Shown: positions 1 to 11,097, numbered from the stretch's first letter. The stretch: DNA of 64,000 nucleotides from an uncultured Pelagibacteraceae bacterium (GCA_902536385.1 CACAWY010000003.1:62001-126000); one strand, 5' to 3'. Numbers and translations are program-made. The notes: generated by a model not told the origin, from the letters alone.

Positions 1-326
1 ATATAAATTTGATAAAACAGATTGGTAGAGTAAATAATGTTCTTACAACGAAGATAAGAGATAAAAATTCAATAGATATCTTGGTTCTTAGGGAAAAACT
101 TTCATTAAATTTTAATGAGGATGTAAATTTAGGATCTCAAAAAGAAAGGATTTTACAAAAAATTGAGACAATTAATAAACAAATAACTAGTTTAAATAAT
201 AAGCTTAAAAATAAGGCTTATGTGACAAATGCACCCAAAGAAATAGTTCAAAATGATAAAAATTTAGTTAAAGAATTAACTATTGAAGATGGAAAATTAA
301 GAAGTATTGTGTCTAGTATTAATTAA
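1..326 (+). CDS. valS: Valine--tRNA ligase, C-terminal fragment (partial at left edge)
   Basis: Frame is open to the window edge; C-terminal coiled-coil pattern LNNKLKNKAYVTNAPKEIVQ resembles the ValS tRNA-binding arm. Confidence 0.75.
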   Translation, partial: INLIKQIGRVNNVLTTKIRDKNSIDILVLREKLSLNFNEDVNLGSQKERILQKIETINKQITSLNNKLKNKAYVTNAPKEIVQNDKNLVKELTIEDGKLRSIVSSIN

Positions 327-2045
327 ATGTCTAAAATTGATAAAAAAAAACTACCCAGTCGTCATACTTCTTTAGGCCCAGATAGAGCTCCACATAGATC
401 TTTTTACTATGCAATGGGAGAAACTGAACAGGATGTGGCGAAGCCGTTTGTCGGAGTAGTATCCACTTGGAACGAAGCTGCACCCTGCAATACAGCTTTA
501 ATGCGACAGGCGCAATCAGTTAAAAAAGGAGTAAAACAATCTGGTGGAACGCCTAGAGAATTTTGCACAATAACTGTAACAGATGGTATTGCCATGGGTC
601 ATGAAGGAATGAAATCATCTTTAATTTCCAGAGAAGTCATAGCTGACTCAGCAGAACTGACAGTGAGAGGACATTGTTATGATGCACTAGTTGGTATCGC
701 TGGATGTGATAAATCTCTTCCAGGCTTAATGATGTCTATGTTGAGATTAAATGTACCTAGTGTATTCATTTATGGGGGATCAATTTTGCCAGGAAAATTT
801 AAAGGAAAAGATGTTACAGTTGTAGATGTGTTTGAAGCAGTAGGTAAACATTCTTCAGGCAAAATGTCTTCTGAAGAGTTAAGAGAATTAGAATTAGTAG
901 CTTGTCCAAGTGCTGGGGCTTGTGGAGGTCAATTTACAGCTAACACAATGGCGTGTGTATCGGAGGCGATAGGATTGGCTTTACCTTATTCAGCTGGTAC
1001 GCCAGCCCCTTATGAGGAAAGAGATAAATACGCTTATGAAAGTGGCCGAGCGGTAATGAATTTATTAGAAAAAAAAATTAAACCAAGAGAAATAGTTACT
1101 AAAAAATCTTTAGAAAACGCAGCAACAATTGTGGCTGCAACTGGAGGCTCCACTAATGCAGCTCTTCATTTACCTGCACTAGCTAATGAGATAGGTGTAA
1201 AATTTGATTTAATGGACGTTGCAAAAATATTTAAAAAAACTCCTTATCTTGCTGATTTAAAACCTGGAGGAAAATACGTTGCAAAAGACATGTGGGAAGC
1301 TGGTGGCGTTCCTATGTTATTAAAAACTTTATATGACGGAGGATATATTCATGGGGAGTGTATGACAGTTACAGGTAAAACTATGAAAGAAAATTTATCC
1401 AATATTAAGTTTGATACTAATCAAAAAGTTTTAAGAGAATATAACAAACCACTTTCTCCAGATGGTGGAGTTGTTGGATTAAAAGGTAATTTAGCTCCAG
1501 ACGGAGCAATCGTAAAAATTGCAGGATTAAAAAAATTACAATTTACAGGTAAAGCCAGATGTTTTGATAATGAAGAAGATGCAATGAAAGCAGTGCAGAC
1601 AAAAAAATATAAGGACGGAGATGTAATAATAATCAGGTACGAAGGTCCAAAAGGTGGACCTGGAATGAGGGAAATGCTCTCAACAACTGGAGCTATTTAT
1701 GGACAAGGCAAAGGTGAAAAAGTTGCACTTATAACAGATGGAAGGTTTTCAGGAGCTACTAGAGGTTTCTGTGTTGGTCACGTTGGGCCAGAAGCTGCAA
1801 TGGGCGGGCCAATTGCACTTCTTAAAAATGGAGATGTAATTGATATAGACGCAAAAAAAGGATCAATTAATGTAAGGCTTACTCGAGCACAATTAAAAGC
1901 TAGAAGAAAAAAATGGAAAGAAAAAAAATCAAGTTTTGGATCGGGAACAATTTGGAAATATGCTCAAACAGTAGGACCTGCTTATCTCGGCGCTCCTACA
2001 CATCCAGGTAAGAAAAAAGAAGTTAAAGAATATTCGAAAATTTAA
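327..2045 (+). CDS. ilvD: Dihydroxy-acid dehydratase
   Basis: 572 aa; motifs [44 protein letters not shown] typical of IlvD/Edd family. Confidence 0.96.
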   Translation: MSKIDKKKLPSRHTSLGPDRAPHRSFYYAMGETEQDVAKPFVGVVSTWNEAAPCNTALMRQAQSVKKGVKQSGGTPREFCTITVTDGIAMGHEGMKSSLISREVIADSAELTVRGHCYDALVGIAGCDKSLPGLMMSMLRLNVPSVFIYGGSILPGKFKGKDVTVVDVFEAVGKHSSGKMSSEELRELELVACPSAGACGGQFTANTMACVSEAIGLALPYSAGTPAPYEERDKYAYESGRAVMNLLEKKIKPREIVTKKSLENAATIVAATGGSTNAALHLPALANEIGVKFDLMDVAKIFKKTPYLADLKPGGKYVAKDMWEAGGVPMLLKTLYDGGYIHGECMTVTGKTMKENLSNIKFDTNQKVLREYNKPLSPDGGVVGLKGNLAPDGAIVKIAGLKKLQFTGKARCFDNEEDAMKAVQTKKYKDGDVIIIRYEGPKGGPGMREMLSTTGAIYGQGKGEKVALITDGRFSGATRGFCVGHVGPEAAMGGPIALLKNGDVIDIDAKKGSINVRLTRAQLKARRKKWKEKKSSFGSGTIWKYAQTVGPAYLGAPTHPGKKKEVKEYSKI

Positions 2046-3247
2046 TGAAAATACGTCCAGTAATTTTATGTGGCGGATCTGGTACAAGACTCTGGTCTGA
2101 TAAAAAGCATCATCAACCAAAGCAGTTTATTGATTTTGGAAATTGGACGTTATTCGGAAAAACTCTAGAGAGGATAAAAAATTCTATATTTGATTATCCA
2201 ATTATAAGTACCAATAAAAAATATATAAGTGAAATTAAAAAAAATTTAAGATTTAAAGGTTTTAAGAAATATAAGATTATTCTTGAACCAGCAAAAAGAA
2301 ATACTGCTCCTGCTATACTCAGTTCAGCATTAATAAAAGAAATTCCTGAAAACCAACCCTTAATTTTTTTAACAGCAGATCATTTAATTGAGAAGGTAAA
2401 TCTATTTAATAAATCGATTAAAAAACACCAAAAATACCTAACTGATAAAAATATCTTTATATTTGGCATTAAACCTTCTTACCCTTCATCTGAGTTTGGT
2501 TATTTTTTATCAAAACGAGTTAGTAATAAATACAAGGTTTCAAAATTTATTGAGAAACCAAATTTAGAAAAAGCAAAAAAAATCTTAAAAAAAAATGCTT
2601 ATTGGAATTCAGGAATGTTTTTCCTTACTAAAAAATCAATAATTAATAATTTCAAGAAGCATCAAAACAAAAACTTTAATTGTTGTTTAAATTCTGTAAA
2701 TAAATCAAAATTTAAAAATAAAGTTTATTTTCTTAATAAAAATAACTTTTTAAAATGTAAGACAATTTCTTTTGATAATGCGATATTAGAAAAATCAAAA
2801 GATATATATGCTATAAATTTAAATATACCTTGGTCTGATCTAGGTAGTTGGAAAGAAATTTGCAAAATTTTTAATAAATTAAAAGCTAAATATCAAAAAA
2901 AGAAAAATATTTTTTACAGACCTTGGGGCAGGTATACAAATTTGTACAACGGTAAAAATTTTTTAATTAAAGAACTTTATGTAAAACCTAAAGGAGTTCT
3001 AAGTCTTCAAAAGCACTTTCATCGTTCTGAACATTGGGTTGTAACTCAAGGAACTCCAAAAATAACTCTCAACAGAAGAAAATTTTTTTTAAAGACTAAT
3101 GAAACTATTTTTATACCAGTTAAATCTATTCACAGAATAGAAAACCCTTATAAAAAACCGGTAAAAATAATTGAAGCTCAACTAGGATCAATTTTAAAAG
3201 AAACTGATATAGTTAGATATCAAGATATATACGGTAGAGTTAAATAA
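2045..3247 (+). CDS. manC: Mannose-1-phosphate guanylyltransferase / mannose-6-phosphate isomerase family
   Basis: N-terminal PVILCGGSGTRLWS nucleotidyltransferase motif, FIEKPN, C-terminal cupin with RPWGRYTNL and SLQKHFHRSEHWVVTQG. Confidence 0.93.
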   Translation: MKIRPVILCGGSGTRLWSDKKHHQPKQFIDFGNWTLFGKTLERIKNSIFDYPIISTNKKYISEIKKNLRFKGFKKYKIILEPAKRNTAPAILSSALIKEIPENQPLIFLTADHLIEKVNLFNKSIKKHQKYLTDKNIFIFGIKPSYPSSEFGYFLSKRVSNKYKVSKFIEKPNLEKAKKILKKNAYWNSGMFFLTKKSIINNFKKHQNKNFNCCLNSVNKSKFKNKVYFLNKNNFLKCKTISFDNAILEKSKDIYAINLNIPWSDLGSWKEICKIFNKLKAKYQKKKNIFYRPWGRYTNLYNGKNFLIKELYVKPKGVLSLQKHFHRSEHWVVTQGTPKITLNRRKFFLKTNETIFIPVKSIHRIENPYKKPVKIIEAQLGSILKETDIVRYQDIYGRVK

Positions 3248-4016
3248 TTTCAAGTTCGATTGGGGTGTGATCGGATGGTTTTTCTTTGGATCTTGGTTTT
3301 TTATTTATATTAATTGATTTGATGTTTTCAATTAAACTGTTTGAAAGTAAAAAATGATCTATCCTCATACCATAATTTTTTTGCCAGGAACCTGCAAAGT
3401 AGTCCCAAAAGGTATACTCTAGTTTTGTTTTATTTTTAAATCTATAAACATCTTTAAAACCTAAATTAATTAATTCTCTATATTTTTTTCTTATTTCTAA
3501 TCTACCTAAAGCATCGTTTTCATATTTTTTAAAATCATGAACATCTATTTCTTCAGGAATAATATTAAAATCCCCGGCGATAATTATATTTGAGTTTTTT
3601 TGAATTTTCTTTTTAACATTTGATATAAATTTTTTTAACCACTCTTTTTTATATTCATATTTTTCTGTATCTACAGGATTTCCATTTGGAACATAAATGT
3701 TAATAATTTCTATCTTTTTATTTTTTAATTTTAACTCAGCCGTAATTATTCTAGATTGTTTTAAATCATCTTTAATAAAGCTATTGTTAATTTTGTTTAA
3801 TTCTTGTTTAGATATTATAGCAACACCATTGTAACTTTTTTGACCGAAAACATAAGAATTATATCCAATAATTTTAAAATCTTCGTAAGGAAAACTAATA
3901 TCTTGTGTTTTAATTTCTTGGAGTAATAAAATATCAGGATTTGATTGTTTGATATAATCTAAAATGTTTGTAATTCTTGCTCTAACTGAATTCACGTTCC
4001 ATGAAATTATTTTCAT
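3240..4016 (-). CDS. xthA: Exodeoxyribonuclease III family
   Basis: MKIISWNVNSVRAR, LLQEIKTQD, GDFNIIPEEIDV, SDHTPIELE motifs. ORF track starts at 4046, but MKIISWN at 4016 is the better start. Confidence 0.93.
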   Translation of the reverse strand: MKIISWNVNSVRARITNILDYIKQSNPDILLLQEIKTQDISFPYEDFKIIGYNSYVFGQKSYNGVAIISKQELNKINNSFIKDDLKQSRIITAELKLKNKKIEIINIYVPNGNPVDTEKYEYKKEWLKKFISNVKKKIQKNSNIIIAGDFNIIPEEIDVHDFKKYENDALGRLEIRKKYRELINLGFKDVYRFKNKTKLEYTFWDYFAGSWQKNYGMRIDHFLLSNSLIENIKSININKKPRSKEKPSDHTPIELEII

Positions 4017-4330
4017 TAAACTGAAAAAGAAAGACCACAACCGCATGAAGCCGAAGCTTTAGGATTATTTATAGAAAAAGACTCACCAATCATTTCTTTT
4101 TTAAAATCTACTGTTGAGCCTGCTATAATATCAAGTGACTGTTTATCTATTACAGTTTTATTAAATAAGATATCATCTTTCTCTACTTTATGATCAAAGC
4201 TAAAATTATATTTAAATCCAGAACACCCACCCCCTTGGACAGAAATTCTAAAAAATTTTTTTTCTTCACTTTTAGTGATTTTTTCTATCTGGTTTTTTGC
4301 CCTATCAGTAAATTCTAATTTTTTTTCCAT
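4016..4330 (-). CDS. HesB/IscA/ErpA-family iron-sulfur cluster insertion protein
   Basis: 104 aa with GGGCSGFKY and C-terminal SASCGCGLSFSV (conserved Cys pattern of A-type carriers). Confidence 0.92.
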   Translation of the reverse strand: MEKKLEFTDRAKNQIEKITKSEEKKFFRISVQGGGCSGFKYNFSFDHKVEKDDILFNKTVIDKQSLDIIAGSTVDFKKEMIGESFSINNPKASASCGCGLSFSV

Positions 4331-4361
4331 AATTTTCTAGTATATAATCTATATAGTAAGC

Positions 4362-5501
4362 ATGCAAAAAAATTCAATCGTTTCATTATCTAATTTAGCT
4401 GTTCCTTTGATTTCAAAAGGACGGTTTTTTAAAGAGAATAAAACTCATTTAAGATCAGATTTTCAAAGAGATAGAGATAGAATTATTCATTCGACTGCTT
4501 TTAGAAGACTTAAACACAAAACACAAGTATTTGTAAATACTTCTGGAGATCATTTTAGAACGAGAATTACCCATTCTTTGGAAGTCGCTCAAATAGCGAG
4601 AACTCTATCAAAATATTTTAATTTAAATGAGGATTTGTGTGAGACACTAAGTTTAGCACATGATCTTGGTCATACACCCTTTGGTCATGCTGGAGAAGAA
4701 GCTTTAAATAGCTGTATGAAAAAATCTGGAGGTTTCGATCATAATATCCAAACTTTGAGAACAATTTTATTTTTAGAAAACAGGTATTATGAATTTAAGG
4801 GTTTAAATCTTACTTATGAAACATTAGATGGACTATTGAAACATAATGGTCCTATTAATAATTCAGAAAAGTACAATAAGATTTTGGGAACAAACTATTT
4901 TAAAAATAAAATAGTATTTTCATCCAGTCCATCATTAGAAGCTCAGATAGCATCTATTTCAGATGATATTGCATATAATAGTCATGACCTAGAGGATGGT
5001 TTGAAATCTAATCTATTTAAACTTAAAGATTTAGAAAATATTCCAATTTTAAAAAAAATTATTTCAAAGCATAAAAAAAAAACAAAAAGATTTTCTTTAG
5101 ATTTGATTATTAGACAAATAGTAAGAGAAATTATAAATGAAATGGTGAAGGATATTATTAATACAACAAAAAATAATATAGAAGATTATAAAATCAAAAA
5201 CCTAAATGATGTTTATAAATGTAAACGTGTAATAGTAACCTTTTCAAAAAAAATGAAATTATTTGATTATAAAATAAAAAATTTTTTAAGAAGGAAAATG
5301 TATTATCATAAAAAAGTAAAAACTAATACCAATAAAGGAAAAAAGATTATTTCAAAATTATTTATATTGATAAGAAGAAATCCAAAAAGATATTTAAATG
5401 TTAGTAAGTATGATAAATTAAATATTGATAGATCAATATGTGATTTTATAGCTGGAATGACTGATAGATATGCAATAAATTTATATAATAAAATTAAATG
5501 A
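4362..5501 (+). CDS. dgt: Deoxyguanosinetriphosphate triphosphohydrolase-like protein (HD domain)
   Basis: RDRDRIIHSTAFRRLKHKTQVF, HSLEVAQIAR, LAHDLGHTPFGHAGE. Confidence 0.94.
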   Translation: MQKNSIVSLSNLAVPLISKGRFFKENKTHLRSDFQRDRDRIIHSTAFRRLKHKTQVFVNTSGDHFRTRITHSLEVAQIARTLSKYFNLNEDLCETLSLAHDLGHTPFGHAGEEALNSCMKKSGGFDHNIQTLRTILFLENRYYEFKGLNLTYETLDGLLKHNGPINNSEKYNKILGTNYFKNKIVFSSSPSLEAQIASISDDIAYNSHDLEDGLKSNLFKLKDLENIPILKKIISKHKKKTKRFSLDLIIRQIVREIINEMVKDIINTTKNNIEDYKIKNLNDVYKCKRVIVTFSKKMKLFDYKIKNFLRRKMYYHKKVKTNTNKGKKIISKLFILIRRNPKRYLNVSKYDKLNIDRSICDFIAGMTDRYAINLYNKIK

Positions 5502-7222
5502 ATATATTTGATTATTATTTAACAGAAATAAATAAAGTTCTTTTTGACAATAAAGATATTTTAAATTTAAAAAATATTGATAATTTAAACAGTACAAATC
5601 TGGAAGTTCCACCCAATCATGTTAATTATGATCTATCATCCAACATCTCATTAGTTTTATCAAAAAAAAATAATATAAATCCAAATTCCTTGGCAAATTC
5701 TATCAAAGATTTATTATTAAAAAAGATTGTTCACTTTGAAAAAATAGAGATAGCTGGACCTGGCTTTTTAAACATAAAATTATCTAAAGAAGGATTAGTA
5801 AATAATATTAACATGATTTTAGAGAACAAAAATTCATATGGTTCAAAAAAATCAAATAAAACATTTAATATAGAATTTGTTTCAGCTAATCCAACTGGGC
5901 CCATGCATGTAGGGCATTGTAGAGGAGCAATTTTTGGAGATGTTTTGTCTAATCTACTATTATTCAATGGTAATAATGTAGTTAAAGAATATTATATAAA
6001 TGATTATGGTAATCAAATTAATAACTTTGTAAAATCAGTTTATCTTAGAATAAGAGAAATTAAATTTAAAGAGAAATTCATTTTAAATGAAAATTTATAT
6101 CCTGGAGATTACATAAAAGAAATTGCCAATAATATAATAAAAAAAAATAAACAAATTGAACTAAAGAGTTTCAATGAAAGTTTTGAAGAATTAAAAAAAC
6201 TTTCTTTGGAAGGTTCAATGTCCCTAATAAAAAATGATTTGAAACAACTTGGTATCACTCATGATAATTTTTTTTCTGAAACCGAACTTGTTAAACAAAA
6301 ACTAGTTAGCAAAGTGGTAGAAAATCTTAAGAATAATAATTTAGTTGTAGAGGGTTTTCTAGCCCCACCAAAAGGTGAGCAATCTAAAAATTGGAAAAAG
6401 GTAAAAAGGCTTATTTTTAAATCAACAAATTTTGGAGATGATTCTGATAGAGCTTTACAAAAAGATGATGGGTCATGGACTTACTTTGCAAATGATGTAG
6501 CCTATCATTCTCATAAAATAAATAGAAAATTTAATAACTTAATAAATATTCTCGGTGCAGATCATACCGGATATATAAAAAGAATCTCTGCAGCTGTATC
6601 AGCGTTATCAAATGAAAAAGTAAAACTTAATTGTAAAGTTTGTCAATTAGTTAAACTCTATAAAAATGGTAAACCTTTCAAGATGTCTAAAAGAGCAGGG
6701 GAATTTATTTCAGTTCAAGATCTATTAAATGAGGTAAGCAAAGATTCAATTAGATTTATGATGTTAAGCCGAAGCAATGATATGGAATTAGATTTTGATT
6801 TTGAAAAAGTAAAAGAAAAAACTAAAGATAATCCAGTTTTTTATGTTCAGTACGCTTATGCGAGAATAAATTCTATTTTAAGAACACTTAAGAAAAATCT
6901 AAATGATAAAATATCGGTCAACCTTGAGTCATTTTCTCCAAATGAATACGAAATTAAGATTTTAAGAAAGATATTTGAATGGCCAAAAGTAATAGAGTCG
7001 GCCGCCTACAAGCTAGAACCTCACAAAATTCCTTTTTATTTATATGAACTCTCAACGCTATTTCATTCATATTGGAGCAAAGGAAATGAAGATAACAAAT
7101 TTAAATTTATTGAAAAAGGTCAAGTTAAAAGAGTCGAATCCCTAGCTTTTATTTATCTTATAGCCACAGTTATTAAGAATGGCTTAAATATTCTTGGCGT
7201 TTCACTGCCAGAAAAAATGTGA
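5498..7222 (+). CDS. argS: Arginine--tRNA ligase
   Basis: EFVSANPTGPMHVGHCRGA, GADHTGYIKR, KMSKRAGEFI. Confidence 0.96.
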   Translation: MNIFDYYLTEINKVLFDNKDILNLKNIDNLNSTNLEVPPNHVNYDLSSNISLVLSKKNNINPNSLANSIKDLLLKKIVHFEKIEIAGPGFLNIKLSKEGLVNNINMILENKNSYGSKKSNKTFNIEFVSANPTGPMHVGHCRGAIFGDVLSNLLLFNGNNVVKEYYINDYGNQINNFVKSVYLRIREIKFKEKFILNENLYPGDYIKEIANNIIKKNKQIELKSFNESFEELKKLSLEGSMSLIKNDLKQLGITHDNFFSETELVKQKLVSKVVENLKNNNLVVEGFLAPPKGEQSKNWKKVKRLIFKSTNFGDDSDRALQKDDGSWTYFANDVAYHSHKINRKFNNLINILGADHTGYIKRISAAVSALSNEKVKLNCKVCQLVKLYKNGKPFKMSKRAGEFISVQDLLNEVSKDSIRFMMLSRSNDMELDFDFEKVKEKTKDNPVFYVQYAYARINSILRTLKKNLNDKISVNLESFSPNEYEIKILRKIFEWPKVIESAAYKLEPHKIPFYLYELSTLFHSYWSKGNEDNKFKFIEKGQVKRVESLAFIYLIATVIKNGLNILGVSLPEKM

Positions 7223-7485
7223 TGTATAAGATTTTTCAATTTCTATCTATTATAATTATTATTTTATTTATATTTAATATTTTTAAATATTATTTATCAA
7301 GTAAAAATATAAGTAATAAAAATTTTACACGTTCAAATATTGACCAAATTTTAAAAAAAAAAATTAAGGAATTACCTATTTTATACAATGATACAAATAA
7401 TGTAATTCAATTTAATGATACTTTTGAAATCGAGACAAAAAGTGAAAAAAAAAGAAGTTTTTGGAATTTGTTAAAAAATAAATGA
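7219..7485 (+). CDS. Small single-TM hypothetical protein between argS and nagZ
   Basis: 88 aa, hydrophobic N-terminus then charged tail; overlaps argS and nagZ ends by 4 nt, consistent with an operon. Confidence 0.7.
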   Translation: MMYKIFQFLSIIIIILFIFNIFKYYLSSKNISNKNFTRSNIDQILKKKIKELPILYNDTNNVIQFNDTFEIETKSEKKRSFWNLLKNK

Positions 7486-8426
7486 AACGAAAAGCTATAA
7501 TTATTAGCATTAATGGAACAAAACTTTCTAAAAGAGAAAAAATTCTTATATCAAAAGAGAAACCTTGGGGTGTTATTCTTTTTAAAAGAAACCTTAAAAA
7601 TTTAAGTCAAATTAAATCTTTAACATCGGATATTAGGAAACTTTCAAAAAATAAAAGATTTCCAATTTTAATTGATGAAGAGGGTTCAAATGTATCAAGA
7701 TTAAGCAACATAATTAAAAATAATTTATCCTCGAATTTTTTTGGAATTTTATTTAAAAAAGACAAAGTTCTCTGCTTAAAAATTTTACTTTATTATATTA
7801 ATTCAATTAGTGAAATTCTCCGTGATTTGGGAGTTAACATTAATACTATTCCTGTACTTGATGTTCTAAGAAAAAATACAAATAAAATCATTGGTAATAG
7901 AAGTTTTTCCAATGATAGAAAGGTTGTTAGTGAATTAGGTAAATATACTATTAAATATTTACACCAAAATAATATAGTTGGAATTGTAAAACATATTCCA
8001 GGTCATGGCCCCGCAACTTCTGATAGTCATTTAAAAATGCCAAAAGTAAATCTAACCTTTAACGAATTAAATCTAATTGATTTTTATCCCTTTAAATTAT
8101 CACAGGCGAAATTAGCAATGACTGCTCATATACTATATACAAAAATTGATAAAAGATATGTTGCTACTTTATCTAAAAAAATTATCAAAAACATAATTAG
8201 AAAAAAAATTGGATTTAAAGGAATTTTGATATCAGATGATATTTCAATGAAGGCCCTTAAGTATGATTTAGTTACAAACGCAAAAAAATCTCTGAATGCT
8301 GGGTGCAATTTAGTATTGTATTGTGCGGGAAATACAAATGACAACTTTAAATTGATAAAATCTCTTCCCTATATTGATAAATTCACGTCCAAAAAAACTT
8401 CAGAAATTTATAAAATTTTAAGGTAA
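7482..8426 (+). CDS. nagZ: Beta-N-acetylhexosaminidase, GH3 family
   Basis: LIDEEGSNVSRL, KHIPGHGPATSDSHLKMP, ISDDISMKAL motifs. Confidence 0.92.
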   Translation: MKRKAIIISINGTKLSKREKILISKEKPWGVILFKRNLKNLSQIKSLTSDIRKLSKNKRFPILIDEEGSNVSRLSNIIKNNLSSNFFGILFKKDKVLCLKILLYYINSISEILRDLGVNINTIPVLDVLRKNTNKIIGNRSFSNDRKVVSELGKYTIKYLHQNNIVGIVKHIPGHGPATSDSHLKMPKVNLTFNELNLIDFYPFKLSQAKLAMTAHILYTKIDKRYVATLSKKIIKNIIRKKIGFKGILISDDISMKALKYDLVTNAKKSLNAGCNLVLYCAGNTNDNFKLIKSLPYIDKFTSKKTSEIYKILR

Positions 8427-8434
8427 AATTGATT

Positions 8435-9169
8435 ATGGAATCAAAAAAAACTAATCAAATTTCAGTTGAGATTCCCAATTTTAGCGGACCTTTAGAAGTT
8501 TTGCTAGATTTAGCTAAAACCCAAAAAGTTGATTTAGCTGAAATTTCAATTGCAAAACTAGCTGACCAATTTCTTGAATATATTAAAAAAAATAAAGATT
8601 TAAATTTAGAGACGGCATCAGAGTTTTTATTAATGGCGACATGGTTAGCCTATTTAAAATCGAAGTTGCTTTTGCCAGATGATAAGGACGATGATTTTAA
8701 AGCCCTTGAAGTTGCAGAAAGATTAAAGTTACAATTAAAGAAATTAGCATTAATAAGAATTTTATCAGATCAAATGCTTCAAAAAAAACGATTAGGAGTA
8801 CATATCTTTACAAGAGGTATGAAAGGTGGAATTAGATCAATAAATACACCGATATATGATATTTCACTTTATGAACTTCTTAAAACTTACTCTAATATTC
8901 AAATGCAAAAAACTTTTCAAAATATTAGTATTCCAAAGTTACCTGTTTTTACAACTGAAGAAGGAATTAAACAAATTAGGAATAATCTAGAAAATATTAA
9001 AGATTGGAAAAATCTAATTGACTTAATTCCAAATTTTTATTCAGATAATAAAATGAAAAGAACAGGAATAGCCGGTATATTTGCAGCAAGCCTTGAATTA
9101 ACAAAAGAAGGAATTGTATCAGTCCAACAAGATAAAATTTTTGAAAAAGTAATGATTAAAAAAGTTTAA
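8435..9169 (+). CDS. scpA: Segregation and condensation protein A
   Basis: FSGPLEVLLDLAKTQKVDLAEISIAKLADQFLEYI; ORF listed from 8429 (TTG), ATG at 8435 more plausible. Confidence 0.93.
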   Translation: MESKKTNQISVEIPNFSGPLEVLLDLAKTQKVDLAEISIAKLADQFLEYIKKNKDLNLETASEFLLMATWLAYLKSKLLLPDDKDDDFKALEVAERLKLQLKKLALIRILSDQMLQKKRLGVHIFTRGMKGGIRSINTPIYDISLYELLKTYSNIQMQKTFQNISIPKLPVFTTEEGIKQIRNNLENIKDWKNLIDLIPNFYSDNKMKRTGIAGIFAASLELTKEGIVSVQQDKIFEKVMIKKV

Positions 9170-9856
9170 ATGAAAAATAAGAAAAAAAATAATGTTATTG
9201 ATTTCCCAACTTCACCTTCCAAACTCGAAAGACAAGTCGAAGCAATTTTATTTTCTGCATCTGAGCCTTTAGATGTTGAAACTATTGAGAAAAGAATACA
9301 AACTTCTTCAAATTTAACTAAAATTCTTGAAGGACTTCAATCAATATATAGAAAAAGAGGTATTAATTTAGTTTGTATAAAGAATAAGTGGTCATTTAGA
9401 ACTGCTGATGATTTATCAAAGTTGATGGCATTACAAAAATCTTCTCAAAAAAAATTATCTAAAGCTACTGTTGAAACTTTAGCTATAATTGTTTACCACC
9501 AACCTGTAACAAGATCTGAGATAGAAGAGATACGCGGAGTTTCATTTGCTTCTAATACTTTAGAAATTCTCCTTGAGTTAGATTGGGTAAGGCCTGCTGG
9601 TCGTAAGGATGTACCAGGAAAACCTATTCAATACGGTACAACTGAAAATTTTTTAAATCATTTTAATATTCAAAAACTATCAGACTTACCTACAATCGAA
9701 GAACTTGGCTCTGCTGGACTTATTGATACATCCAATATTGATAAATCTATTTTTGGAACTGGCAAATTCTTTAAGGAACAGTCAATTTCTGAAAAGCAGA
9801 ATATTTATGAAGATATAGATGAAGCTATAAAAAAAGCTCCTGAAGATGAAAAATAA
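9170..9856 (+). CDS. scpB: Segregation and condensation protein B
   Basis: VEAILFSASEPLDVETIEKRI, LAIIVYHQPVTRSEIEEIRGV; next to scpA. Confidence 0.93.
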   Translation: MKNKKKNNVIDFPTSPSKLERQVEAILFSASEPLDVETIEKRIQTSSNLTKILEGLQSIYRKRGINLVCIKNKWSFRTADDLSKLMALQKSSQKKLSKATVETLAIIVYHQPVTRSEIEEIRGVSFASNTLEILLELDWVRPAGRKDVPGKPIQYGTTENFLNHFNIQKLSDLPTIEELGSAGLIDTSNIDKSIFGTGKFFKEQSISEKQNIYEDIDEAIKKAPEDEK

Positions 9857-9897
9857 TTATATTTATTTAGCGATTTTTATTGTATATATTTAAGTCT

Positions 9898-10095
9898 ATG
9901 GGAATTAGTTTTTGGCAAATAGCAATAGTTGTTGTTCTAGTTGTTTTGCTCTTTGGTAGAGGAAAAATATCTAGTCTAATGGGGGATGTAGCAAAAGGAA
10001 TAAAAAGTTTTAAAAAAGGCATGTCAGACGATAACCCAACTAGCAATAATGAAGACAATTCTAAGTCAGATAATTCTGACTCTGAAAATAAATAG
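9898..10095 (+). CDS. tatA: Twin-arginine translocase subunit TatA
   Basis: [45 protein letters not shown] track start 9880, ATG at 9898 fits the family. Confidence 0.93.
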   Translation: MGISFWQIAIVVVLVVLLFGRGKISSLMGDVAKGIKSFKKGMSDDNPTSNNEDNSKSDNSDSENK

Positions 10096-10100
10096 TCAAA

Positions 10101-10328
10101 ATGCCTCAAATTGGTTGGTTAGAGATTTTATCGGTAGTTATTATTGCAATATTAGTTTTAGGACCAAAACAATTTCCCATCGCACTTAAAAAAATTGGAT
10201 CTTACATAGGAAAATTAAAAAATACATTAAATAATTTTCAAAAAGAAGTATCAAATGTTACTGAAGAAATTGATTTAGAAAAAGATATTAATTCTAAAAG
10301 TGGCAATAATAAAAAAGATGTAAAATAA
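10101..10328 (+). CDS. tatB: Twin-arginine translocase subunit TatB
   Basis: MPQIGWLEILSVVIIAILVLGPKQFP; located between tatA and tatC. Confidence 0.9.
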   Translation: MPQIGWLEILSVVIIAILVLGPKQFPIALKKIGSYIGKLKNTLNNFQKEVSNVTEEIDLEKDINSKSGNNKKDVK

Positions 10329-10329
10329 A

Positions 10330-11097
10330 ATGGGCGATAATAACTCTTTTACGAGTCATTTTGTTGAATTACGTTCTAGACTACTTAACTCTATCATTTT
10401 CATTTTTATCGCTTTTGTTATCTCATATATTTTTGCTGAGAATATTTATAATTTTTTAGTAGAGCCATATGCTAAAGCTGTAAAAGATGATCAAAACTCT
10501 CGTAGATTAATTTTTACTGCGTTACATGAAACATTTATAACTTATATAAAAGTAGCTTTTTTTTCCGCAATTTTTTTAGGAAGCCCAGTTCTATTGATAC
10601 AAATTTATAAATTCATTGCTCCAGGATTATATAAAAATGAAAAAAAAGCTATTCTTCCATATCTTGTATCTACACCAATACTTTTTTTATTAGGAGGTTT
10701 ATTAGTCTATTATTTAGTAATGCCACTAGCTATAAAATTTTTTTTATCATTTGAAAGCCTAGGTTCTAATACAACTCTACCAATTCAACTTGAAGCTAAA
10801 GTAAACGAATATCTGTCTCTAATCATGAGACTAATTTTTGCGTTTGGAATAAGTTTCCAGTTACCTATACTTCTTAATTTATTAGCTAGAATTGGAGTAG
10901 TCAATTCGGAGTACCTTAAAACAAGAAGAAGATACGTGATAGTAATTATTTTTGCTTTAGCAGCTATTCTGACACCTCCTGACCCTATTACACAAGTAGG
11001 ACTAGCAATCCCTTTGTTATTACTTTATGAATTATCTATATTTACTGTAAGATTCATCGAGAAAAAAAAAGATAAAGATAATTTAAAAGATGCATAA
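10330..11097 (+). CDS. tatC: Twin-arginine translocase subunit TatC
   Basis: FTSHFVELRSRLLNSIIF, multi-TM, ILTPPDPITQVGLAIPLLLLYELSI. Confidence 0.95.
   Translation: MGDNNSFTSHFVELRSRLLNSIIFIFIAFVISYIFAENIYNFLVEPYAKAVKDDQNSRRLIFTALHETFITYIKVAFFSAIFLGSPVLLIQIYKFIAPGLYKNEKKAILPYLVSTPILFLLGGLLVYYLVMPLAIKFFLSFESLGSNTTLPIQLEAKVNEYLSLIMRLIFAFGISFQLPILLNLLARIGVVNSEYLKTRRRYVIVIIFALAAILTPPDPITQVGLAIPLLLLYELSIFTVRFIEKKKDKDNLKDA

Noticed and set aside
407-2120. Short minus ORFs 407-595 and 1929-2120
   Set aside because: Antisense to ilvD/manC.
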